Positions 56,778 to 64,000 of a stretch of 64,000 nucleotides of DNA are shown one piece after another. This DNA is from CAWAMR01 sp963783095. GTDB lineage: Bacteria > Planctomycetota > Planctomycetia > Gemmatales > Gemmataceae. Position numbers and translations under genes: made by a program. Location: NCBI GenBank assembly GCA_963783095.1, contig CAWAMR010000003.1:310001-374000 (forward strand), in the 5' to 3' direction. Each line of letters opens with the position of its first letter. The first letter of the stretch is position 1. The notes beneath the pieces were generated by a model that ran no database searches, was not told the origin of the DNA, and was given only the letters and a program-made list of their open reading frames with translations.

Positions 56778-58364
56778 TCAGAACGCTCCGTCCAAAATCG
56801 CCCAGCCCTTCCACAGCACCAGTCCCGCCAATCCGCCGATCAGTCCCACGATGATACCCCACTTGATGACGGTGATGCGCCATTGGAAACGACGTTCAAT
56901 GGCAGGCTTTTCTGCAACCCGTTGCAGAAAAGCGATTCTCTTGGGGATCGTTGAATGTTGCCAGGTATAAAGCCAGCCGGTGAGGTGGCGCAGAATCCAG
57001 TTCAACTTTCCGCGCAGGCTTGCACCTTTCCAGATCGGTTTGGGACGGTCCATACCATTGATCGTCTCGACCCGTGCCAGCGCGTGTATGAAGATATCAA
57101 TCCCGGTGCGGCACAGTCCAGTCCCCTTGCTTGCTAGAGCGCTAGATGAATCGTGCCCATGACAGTTGAATTGGTTGCAGGAAACGGCCCTGCAGCCGAA
57201 CAGGTCGGCTTGCCGTTCGCAGCGGCGCGAGAGAAACCCAAATACCAAAAACATGTAAAGACACATCATTATCACCGGCAATAATTGAAAGAGATCCCTC
57301 CACGCCGGCGCAACCAGCCAGTTGGATAGTCGAGCAATCTCGTAAAGACCGCCCATCAACAGAACACTCAATACCAGAAAAACGGCGTAAAAGACCAGAT
57401 GTCCGTACCAGGCATGCCCCACTTCGTGCCCGAACACGCCATCTACCTCATCCGGCGTCATTTCGTCCAGAAGTCGATCCGTGAAAATGACATAGCGAAT
57501 CCACGGCACAGCGCCGATGACCATGGCATTGGCCATCGCTCCTCTGGTCTCCCAGTGCAAAATATTGCTGTAGCGAAACCCCAATCGGCGCGCGTTCGCT
57601 TCCAGTCGAGTCCGCGTGGCACCGGCCGGCAACGGTTTCAACGCCAATAGCGGCGCTATGAAGACGGGACAAAGAATCAGAAACGCCGGCATCACCAGGA
57701 ACATCCCATAGTGCATCCAGGAACTGTTGGACCATTCGGGACAAGACCGAATGATCGCCTGAAGACCAATCCACATGACCAGAGGCAGCAACATCAGGAT
57801 TTGCTGTCGCAACTGGAAGGAGACGTAGCCAAGCCGGCTCCAAAACTTGCCGCGCCGATCCGAATCAAAACGAGTCTGATGAAATCGCCGTTCGGCATCG
57901 TAGAAGAAAAACCACGATCCGATCATCGTCAGCAGGAAAGGAGCGAGAATGACCAGTTCCATACCAGGCAAGTACATCTCTTGCAGCTTGACAATCGGCG
58001 TTCCGGATGCACCCATCGACGTTTGACGCTCGACAACGATGGTACCGAACTCTTGCACGGACCATCCCCAGCCCAGGCATGCCAGGCAGATCCAGAAGCT
58101 GACCAGGTTGACCAAAAAGAAGCCGGATCGCGCGCGGTCATACCAATGGGCAACATCCTCGCGAGGCCGCGTCTTCAGGCCATGAACCGCGCGATAAGAA
58201 ATGATTGCCGAGCAAAGAATCAAAAAGAGGCACACGCCGCCGGTGGCGAGGATCACGCCCTTGAGACTGAAATGGAATGGCGGTTCCGGCCACTCCAGAG
58301 GCGAACAGGCGGCCATCAGACAAATCAGAAGAAGAAAAGCCATATTGTTCCGTGACCAAGGCAA
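56778..58364 (-). CDS. Membrane-bound M48-family zinc metalloprotease
   Basis: A 528-aa integral membrane peptidase of the HtpX/Ste24-like M48 family. About six hydrophobic segments precede and follow the catalytic region. The zinc site is FGHEVGHAWYGH (His313, Glu314, His317), and the third ligand Glu is probably in SRRCERQADLFGCRA. DEVDGVFGHE and the RLGFRYSNILHWETRGAMANAMVIGAV stretch are typical. Family members degrade or process membrane proteins. The first residues include a lipobox-like LMAACS, possibly accidental. It starts at ATG 58364, divergent from the HEAT-type gene. Confidence 0.87.
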   Translation of the reverse strand: MPWSRNNMAFLLLICLMAACSPLEWPEPPFHFSLKGVILATGGVCLFLILCSAIISYRAVHGLKTRPREDVAHWYDRARSGFFLVNLVSFWICLACLGWGWSVQEFGTIVVERQTSMGASGTPIVKLQEMYLPGMELVILAPFLLTMIGSWFFFYDAERRFHQTRFDSDRRGKFWSRLGYVSFQLRQQILMLLPLVMWIGLQAIIRSCPEWSNSSWMHYGMFLVMPAFLILCPVFIAPLLALKPLPAGATRTRLEANARRLGFRYSNILHWETRGAMANAMVIGAVPWIRYVIFTDRLLDEMTPDEVDGVFGHEVGHAWYGHLVFYAVFLVLSVLLMGGLYEIARLSNWLVAPAWRDLFQLLPVIMMCLYMFLVFGFLSRRCERQADLFGCRAVSCNQFNCHGHDSSSALASKGTGLCRTGIDIFIHALARVETINGMDRPKPIWKGASLRGKLNWILRHLTGWLYTWQHSTIPKRIAFLQRVAEKPAIERRFQWRITVIKWGIIVGLIGGLAGLVLWKGWAILDGAF

Positions 58365-58651
58365 GGATCAGCCAACAGTAAAATACATTCCTGACTGCGC
58401 GGCGAGGGTGATCCACAAGAATTCTATACCTGAGGCCGTGTGGATTGCCACTCACCTTTCGCCGACCGGAATTCCGGGTACAAACCGCGTAACAGGTGTA
58501 ATGAACATCACTTTCGGTAAAGACTCTACGTTTTCTTTGAAGTTTTGTAACCCTGTATCGCAAAGCTCTTGCCATCGCCCCGCCAATCCGGATAAGCTCC
58601 ATTAGCTTCTCTTGCGTGATTTTCTCCATTGAGTTGGGATTGAGGCGAGCC

Positions 58652-59992
58652 ATGTATCCTACGATCCGCATCCTGAGTATCGTTGCGCTAATCCTGGGAA
58701 TCCAACCATCGGGCATCTCCGTCGAACCTCCAGGTACGCAGTCGCCGGTAAGTATCGATATCCTCATCAATCAGTTGGGGCACAAACACTTCCGAGTTCG
58801 ACAGGCCGCCGGCAAGAGCCTCGAAGAGCGGGGTGAAGAAGCGCTGCCGATACTTCGCAAATCACTTGAGCATCCCGATCTGGAAATTCGTCGTCGAGTC
58901 GAAGTTCTCACCGAAAAGATCGAACGCAATCTGCTTCTGAGTCCAAAACGAGTCACGCTAAAGATGACCAATCGGCCGATCGGGGAAGTTCTCAAGGAAA
59001 TTACCCGACAGACCGGTTATAAGTTTGAGTATCAGGACAACAATGGGCAAAGAGAAGGCGGCCCAAAGATTACTCTCGATCTAAAGGATGCGTCGTACTG
59101 GGAAGCAATGCAGAAAATCTGTTCCACGGCCGGGTTGAGTTACAATGGCGATGAACAACAAGGCCATGTTTATCTTTATGCCCAGAACACCGTTTCTCCT
59201 TTTACCTCGATGACCGGCCCCTTCCGATTCGTGGCCAGCAACTTTAGCTACAATCGATACCTCAACCTGGCGAATCTGCCGAAAAACGGTATCGATCCGA
59301 ATCTACAGCAGGACAACCTGGGATTCGCTTTCTTCATTCAGGCGGAGCCGAAAGCACCACTGCTGCAAGTCGGCACTCCTCGTTTGCTGAAAGCGGTCGA
59401 CGAGAACGGCGGTTCGCTTATGCCACACAGTGTCGGCGAAGCAGAGTTTACTGTCCGTTATTACGATTTTAACCAATATCGCAGTTTCCAGCACCAGGCG
59501 AATCTGGCGATGCACAAATCCAACAAGGATGCCCAGAAAGCAAAACTGATCCAGGGCAAGGTGATGTTGACTTTGCTGGCGTCGGTGCGGCCGGATGCGG
59601 TGGTCGACAAGCTATCGGTTGGAATGAAGAAGAAACTGTCCGGCACCGGGATTTCCGCCGAAGTCGAGGTGCAAGATTTGAAGGAACAGAACAACAAGAA
59701 CTATAGTGTGACCCTGCTTATCAAGCGACGAGGAGCGGTGCCGGAGAACGATTATAACTGGATCAATACGGTTCAGCAAAAGTTGGAACTAGTGGATGAA
59801 AGGGGGCGAAAGTACATCTGCCAGGGAGCGAGCAATTTTCTTGGCAACACGCCGACGAGCGTTCATGGGACTTACATCTTCTATTCACCTCAGGGTGTTG
59901 AAGTCGGCAAACCGGTGAAACTCATCCTTAACCAATGGCTTTCGATTTCTCAGGAGGTTGAATTTGAATTCAAGGATGTACCACTTCCATAA
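58652..59992 (+). CDS. Secreted HEAT-repeat/STN-like domain protein
   Basis: A 446-aa exported protein. The signal sequence (TIRILSIVALILGIQPSGIS) is followed by a HEAT-like pair (INQLGHKHFRVRQAAGKSLEERGEEALPILRKSLEHPDLEIRRRVEVL), then a domain like the STN/secretin N-terminal short fold (VTLKMTNRPIGEVLKEITRQTGYKFEYQ; ITLDLKDASYWEAMQKICSTAGLSY). The rest is beta-rich. STN domains occur in TonB receptors and secretins, but no pore domain follows here. Function in the envelope is unknown. The ATG at 58652 is preferred over 58616 because it begins the signal sequence. Confidence 0.75.
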   Translation: MYPTIRILSIVALILGIQPSGISVEPPGTQSPVSIDILINQLGHKHFRVRQAAGKSLEERGEEALPILRKSLEHPDLEIRRRVEVLTEKIERNLLLSPKRVTLKMTNRPIGEVLKEITRQTGYKFEYQDNNGQREGGPKITLDLKDASYWEAMQKICSTAGLSYNGDEQQGHVYLYAQNTVSPFTSMTGPFRFVASNFSYNRYLNLANLPKNGIDPNLQQDNLGFAFFIQAEPKAPLLQVGTPRLLKAVDENGGSLMPHSVGEAEFTVRYYDFNQYRSFQHQANLAMHKSNKDAQKAKLIQGKVMLTLLASVRPDAVVDKLSVGMKKKLSGTGISAEVEVQDLKEQNNKNYSVTLLIKRRGAVPENDYNWINTVQQKLELVDERGRKYICQGASNFLGNTPTSVHGTYIFYSPQGVEVGKPVKLILNQWLSISQEVEFEFKDVPLP

Positions 59993-60073
59993 AGCAATTC
60001 ATCAGACCACGGAAAACACTTCAAAAAGCATCAAGACCACGGAAAACACGGAAAACACGGAAAAAATCCAAAA

Positions 60074-60221
60074 CCAACGGACGATTCTTTCGTGTTCGAC
60101 TTTCGGAAAATGGCCAAAGTTGACTAATAGACCCACTCTGAGACCGGTTGCCTTCAGGTAATTGTGAAGTTGTGCCCGGTGTTCGTCAGCCAATTGCGAG
60201 ACGGACTTGGTTACACCCCGT
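60074..60221 (-). pseudogene. C-terminal remnant of a GxxExxY-family protein
   Basis: The minus strand encodes GVTKSVSQLADEHRAQLHNY, LKATGLRVGLLVNFGHFPKV and EHERIV, the conserved end of the small GxxExxY family. The N-terminal GxxExxY part is absent. Directly after it the frame runs into the CACGGAAAACACGG repeat (60002-60066), so repeat and relic are joined. Confidence 0.75.
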
Positions 60222-60498
60222 AAAAATACCGAAATCCAAAACGCAAATCACAAACAAATTCCAATTTCGAAATGACCAAAGCGCAAACCATTTGTACTGC
60301 GAACAGCCTGAACTGACACAATTCGCGCCGAGTAACCCCATCATCGTTTGCCGCTCCGCGGAGCGGCAAGAAAAGACGTTCGCCGCGGCGTAAAACCGTA
60401 CTCCATCGGGGCCGTCGAATCTCCACCTAGAAAGGCGGAGAAAAGTGTTCAATACGTTCCGCGGCTGACAGCGCAAAGCCGCGCAGCGGCAAGAGAAG

Positions 60499-60557
60499 AC
60501 GTTCGCCGCAGAGCGGCAAACGATGAGACGTTCGCCGCAGAGCGGCAAACGATGAGG
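60499..60557. repeat. Two-unit tandem of 29 bases
   Basis: The unit GACGTTCGCCGCAGAGCGG with CAAACGATGA occurs twice directly, with degenerate relatives upstream at about 60357-60500. It overlaps palindromic CCGCTCCGCGGAGCGG words. Confidence 0.75.
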
Positions 60558-61099
60558 TTATTCGTTCACGCGATATTGTCTCATTTTAGACCGCGCCAAG
60601 TATATCCGCGCGAATCTGTGCCCATTTTCTGGAAGAGATAGCTTATTACGGAAGAAGGGCTGCCGAGCGCCAAAAATCCAAAAAGATTCCGGCATCGGCC
60701 GGAGATTCAGCGCTCGACTCGACGATCATCAAGAATTGATTGGATGCGCAGGATGCAGAAGGGAAGAATTTCTTCCCCTCCTTCCGAAACTTTTCAAACC
60801 ACATGGTGTTCAAAACTAACCACCCATCTCCCGCTCGTTCGCGGCTTTTGGGATGGCTGAAGGTTCAACGCACAAATGAATTGCCTTATTGACCTTCTGA
60901 CCGAAATGCCCATCTTTCCGATATTGACTATTGCAAGTATGAATTCATAGTCTTTCCGAGAAAAAAGTCAGAGTCGTCGGCTCGATGTATGGCATTATAA
61001 TTGTGAAACAAACGGCGTGGTCTGGAGTAAGTGTCCAGACGGGGAATCAGATTGATCGGCGCTTCCGATTGCCGGGATTTTGCGTCTAGTGGGAGATCG

Positions 61100-63544
61100 A
61101 TGATGTTGCAGAAGCTTGTTACGAAGATTCGCAAAGTGAGAAAATGGGTTCAGGACACGGTCTCTCCCAACACTTCAAGCCGCCAAGCTTTCACGCATCG
61201 CCGTAAGTTTAGAGTCGAGATGCTGGAAGACCGGGTCGTACCGACGATTGGCTTTATTCCCATGTTCAATGGTGAATCGGTCGTCACGGGACAGGGGAAC
61301 GGTTATCTCAGCGCACAGATCAATCTCGTCTTTGCAGACCAGGGCGGCCTTTGGAATTCGACCAACGAAGCACCCATTATCGCCGACGTCCAAACGATTC
61401 TCAGCAGCGATTATCTCGATGGAACCGAACAATACGCGCTCAATGGAGGGTATGGGCTGCCCGTTGGTGATTATCTCGGTTTTTACTCCACCAATCCGGA
61501 TGGTGGCCTCGCCACGGATTACGCTGAATACATCGTGCCGAGTTACACTTATACGCCACCGGGGGGGTCAGCAACCACTGTAGATGCATTTGACACGGGT
61601 GAATTCACTTGGGGAGCTGGGACTCCCACAGCTGTCGGGTACGATGGTGGGAATGTCCCTGGTACCGTCGACGCGGGGACTCTCGTTACCGAAGCCCAGG
61701 CTGGGGGAGCTTTTGAAGGTTCTCAAACCGCTCCTTACACCGGTTGCATCACTTTCGTCTTCACCGATCCCAAGGTAGCAACCGGCGTTGTGGGTCCGGT
61801 TCCCAACGAACTCAATGACAGGAGTGGCTTTACCGAAGATCTCAACCTGGTCTGGATTGAAACCCCCGAGACATCTACCGGGGCAATCAACATGACCGAA
61901 TTGACCACGCTATTTACCCAGGGTTTGGTCGATCAACAAACGCAGGGAGCTCCCCAGACAGGCTTTAACAAAGCAGCAGCGTTTTCGGTCAGTCTTCCGA
62001 ACGCGGCCGAACAGTATTTTATGGGCACTCAGCAGAGCGTTCCTAATGGCGGTTTCCCAGTGAGTTATGATGGCAACCCTCCCTACGAAGGGAACCTCCA
62101 CGGTGCCACCACTTCATCGGAAAATGTAGGCATTACAGATGGAACTAAGTATTGGACGGGGGGTTCTTCTCAAGTCGGCGAACCCAATGCACTGGTGCCG
62201 ACCGAATCAGTCATGCTTATCGACCCTACCACTGGAGACCCTGTTCTCACTTTGGGTGACTACACAGACCACAAACAGGAGGGGAACGGTCCCGAAAGCA
62301 TTGGTGACGGCGAGAATCAAATGATGCCGTACACCTATGTGCTCGACGGTGTCACCGTTGAAGCGTATTGGTCGCAGGCAAATCAGCAGTTTATTGTTTC
62401 CAATGGAACGCTTTCGTGGAGTTACCCCACCGCGAATGTGGAGACCCTCGCGGGAAGTCTCGGGAATTATCAGTTGCTCGACAACGGGGTGTTGAATGAG
62501 AAGTCGGTTGGCGGACCGTGGCGGCAAGTGATGACCGGCGTTGAGTCGCTGAAGCAGGGTCCCAGCGGCAGCATTTGGGCCAGCGATATCGTCATTTTGA
62601 AGACAGACGGCACCATGTGGATGGCCCCGGCCACGACCGGAGTCTTTACCGAGTTCGCGACCGGAATCTCGAACTTCGCGTTCGGCAATGCCAGCACATG
62701 GGATTCCAATTACATCTGGGCTTTGTCGGGCACCAATTTGGAATACGACTCAGGTAAGGGCTTCGTTAAACTTGAATCGAACATTTCCTCCTTCCAGATT
62801 GCGTCGTCCGGCTCGACCTATGGCAAGGAAATCTTCACTCTGAGCACCACGGGTGTCCTGGCCTACGATTTAGGCAGCGGCTTCGTCACTTACGACTCCA
62901 GCGTCGTGTCCTTCGAGTTCGGCAATGCCGGCACCACCTGGGCCAACTATATCGTCGATCTGCATGTCGATGGAAATCTAAATGAAGCCACCAGCGGCAG
63001 TGGTTTATTCCAGATCGATCATTACGTGAGTTCATTCGAATTTGGGAACGCAGGCACTACGTACGCGAGCTATTTGTTCGCTCTACACAACATCAATAGC
63101 TCAGGCAACCTGCCACCGCCGGACGGTGAAGAATACGAATTGACTTACTCAACCGCTGGCTCCAAAACCCCGACGTTCAAGGTGCTGGCCTACAACGTAG
63201 GAGAGTTTGCTGTCGGCGAAATCGGGACGAGTTGGGCGGGGACTTTGTTTGTCGTTGAAGCAGCGACTCTAGAATACACATCGGCCACGTTTGCTTCCCC
63301 GGCCGCTGTCGGGCCGGCCGGCTTTGCTTTTGGGTTTGTCGGCAACGGTGGCGGGAACTATGTCTTCTTCGGAGCTTTGTTCGATACCCAGATCCCCGGC
63401 ACGTCCGGACCAGGAACCGGATTCATCCCCATCTATCCCAACACGGGCGGTGAGGATCCGGAACTTACGGGCAACCCTCCGGAAGATGGCGGCTTCCCCC
63501 CTTACACGTACTGGGACGGCTACATTTACTACGGGTACGCTTGA
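61100..63544 (+). CDS. Large secreted planctomycete protein with LEDRxVP motif and repeats
   Basis: An 814-aa protein whose start has the planctomycete N-terminal motif FRVEMLEDRVVPTIGFIP at about residues 38-55, often linked to export and sorting of surface proteins. The first 330 residues contain GxGxLxxQINLVFADQGGLW and an acidic, aromatic-rich domain. Residues about 460-720 are repeated units of about 40 residues (SIWASDIVILKTDGTMW; TWANYIVDLHVDGNLNE; TYASYLFALHN; words FGNAGTTWA/SYL), which look like tectonin/beta-propeller blades. The C-terminal end is Pro/Gly/Tyr-rich. The ATG at 61100 follows GGGAG. A paralog follows downstream. Confidence 0.82.
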   Translation: MMLQKLVTKIRKVRKWVQDTVSPNTSSRQAFTHRRKFRVEMLEDRVVPTIGFIPMFNGESVVTGQGNGYLSAQINLVFADQGGLWNSTNEAPIIADVQTILSSDYLDGTEQYALNGGYGLPVGDYLGFYSTNPDGGLATDYAEYIVPSYTYTPPGGSATTVDAFDTGEFTWGAGTPTAVGYDGGNVPGTVDAGTLVTEAQAGGAFEGSQTAPYTGCITFVFTDPKVATGVVGPVPNELNDRSGFTEDLNLVWIETPETSTGAINMTELTTLFTQGLVDQQTQGAPQTGFNKAAAFSVSLPNAAEQYFMGTQQSVPNGGFPVSYDGNPPYEGNLHGATTSSENVGITDGTKYWTGGSSQVGEPNALVPTESVMLIDPTTGDPVLTLGDYTDHKQEGNGPESIGDGENQMMPYTYVLDGVTVEAYWSQANQQFIVSNGTLSWSYPTANVETLAGSLGNYQLLDNGVLNEKSVGGPWRQVMTGVESLKQGPSGSIWASDIVILKTDGTMWMAPATTGVFTEFATGISNFAFGNASTWDSNYIWALSGTNLEYDSGKGFVKLESNISSFQIASSGSTYGKEIFTLSTTGVLAYDLGSGFVTYDSSVVSFEFGNAGTTWANYIVDLHVDGNLNEATSGSGLFQIDHYVSSFEFGNAGTTYASYLFALHNINSSGNLPPPDGEEYELTYSTAGSKTPTFKVLAYNVGEFAVGEIGTSWAGTLFVVEAATLEYTSATFASPAAVGPAGFAFGFVGNGGGNYVFFGALFDTQIPGTSGPGTGFIPIYPNTGGEDPELTGNPPEDGGFPPYTYWDGYIYYGYA

Positions 63545-63703
63545 TCGCTTGAGTAGCCGAAGGGTTGTTTCGTGCTCGCCCATTCCGCCCATCAGGTTCC
63601 AGGTTATTTTTCGGCCCGAATTGAACATTACCACCGGTTACGGTTGACCGAATTGATGATTTCCCTAGCCCCGCCAGGGATTACGTATCGCAGGAGAACG
63701 AGA

Positions 63704-64000
63704 ATGCTGCTCAAGATCGCCACCAAACTATGCGGGGCGAAAAACTGGTTGTTCGGAACCGAGACCTCGAAGCGCTCAGTTCCGTTTCGCCGGAATGTTC
63801 GTGCGTCTCGAAAGGCGACTGCGCGTCGAGCTTCTCGAAGATCGTGTCGTGCCGACGGTCGGGTTTATCCCGACTTTCACCGGCACGGAAATTACTTCGG
63901 GTCAAGGGACTGCTTACACCACTGCGGACATCTACGTAATCTTTGAGGGCGGTCCCGGTTCCTACTGGACCACAACCCAGGGCAAGGCCGATGCCACGAC
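63704..64000 (+). CDS. Paralog of the previous gene, cut by the window end, frameshifted
   Basis: It opens at ATG 63704 (LLKIATKLCGAKNWLFGTET) and, after a frame change near 63790-63800, continues in a second frame as RLRVELLEDRVVPTVGFIPT and FTGTEITSGQGTAYTTADIY. The LEDRVVP motif and the following FIPxFxG and GQGxxYxxxxIxxxF order match the upstream gene closely, so the two are tandem paralogs. The gene is incomplete at the right edge. Confidence 0.75.

Larger units (their letters stand above)
59993..61099. other. Repeat-rich intergenic region
   Basis: About 1.1 kb without a supported intact gene. It holds CACGGAAAACACGGAAAACA words (60007-60066), a GxxExxY relic (60074-60221), GC-rich CGGAGCGGCAAG-type palindromes (60345-60500) and a two-unit tandem at 60499-60557. 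The last 500 bases before 61100 show no repeat or gene; they should carry the promoter of the next gene. Confidence 0.65.

Noticed and set aside
54521..58364. OleC (AMP ligase) or OleD (reductase) downstream of OleB
   Set aside because: The next genes are Uma2, RarA and M48 on the opposite strand. No AMP-binding or short-chain dehydrogenase motif was found.
60345..60560. Possible CRISPR array
   Set aside because: Only two direct units with no unique spacers of constant length, inside palindromic GC-rich repeats, and no cas genes in the window.

Overview
The window looks like chromosomal DNA of a planctomycete, most likely Gemmataceae-like. The main evidence is a cluster of family signatures: secreted PSCyt1/DUF1549/DUF1553 and PSCyt1-WD40 proteins, secreted proteins that open with the LEDRxVP-type N-terminal motif, an ECF sigma factor fused to a membrane segment and a TIGR03067-type domain, a DUF3352-like/esterase fusion, a GxxExxY remnant and a very high load of short dispersed inverted repeats. 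No rRNA, CRISPR array, plasmid origin or prophage was seen.

Layout. 1-9 kb: thiol dioxygenase, a BNR-repeat secreted protein, a 523-aa protein of unknown function, a cytochrome/WD40 protein, a secreted protein and a divergent pyruvate kinase. 9.0-10.1 kb: nine tRNA genes, all on the minus strand, separated by inverted repeats. 10.4-13.1 kb: secreted and hypothetical proteins and a beta-helix protein. 13.2-15.6 kb: a compact, AT-richer three-gene minus-strand islet ending in a PIN-like nuclease. 16-24 kb: PSD1 protein, DUF21/CBS membrane protein, Rpn-like nuclease and secreted or lipoproteins. 24.5-26.8 kb: Wza-type export lipoprotein and two secreted proteins. 27.0-28.4 kb: an ISKra4-family insertion sequence with a predicted -1 frameshift. 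28.6-33.3 kb: sialate O-acetylesterase, sugar isomerase, a recombinase remnant and an ECF sigma fusion. 33.6-45.5 kb: PurF, TolC-like protein, ATP-grasp ligase, GNAT, PfkB kinase, esterase fusion, LRR protein, RNase PH and a truncated glutamine amidotransferase. 45.8-54.5 kb: a 2158-aa PfaC-like lipid/polyketide synthase followed by OleA-like and OleB-like genes. 54.5-60 kb: Uma2, RarA/MgsA, M48 protease and a HEAT/STN-type protein. 61.1-64 kb: two paralogous large secreted proteins.

The strongest functional unit is the synthase-OleA-OleB set, which suggests production of a very-long-chain (perhaps polyunsaturated) hydrocarbon, ketone or related lipid. No OleC, OleD, ACP, KR or PfaD partner lies in the window. 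The best candidate for an undescribed system is the three-gene PIN islet at 13.2-15.6 kb.

At least nine conserved genes are split by single frame changes while both halves keep family motifs. Several changes lie in GCGC-like runs. I treat these as probable assembly indels, not pseudogenes, and annotate each as one gene. All family names come from reading motifs by eye; no database search was run.
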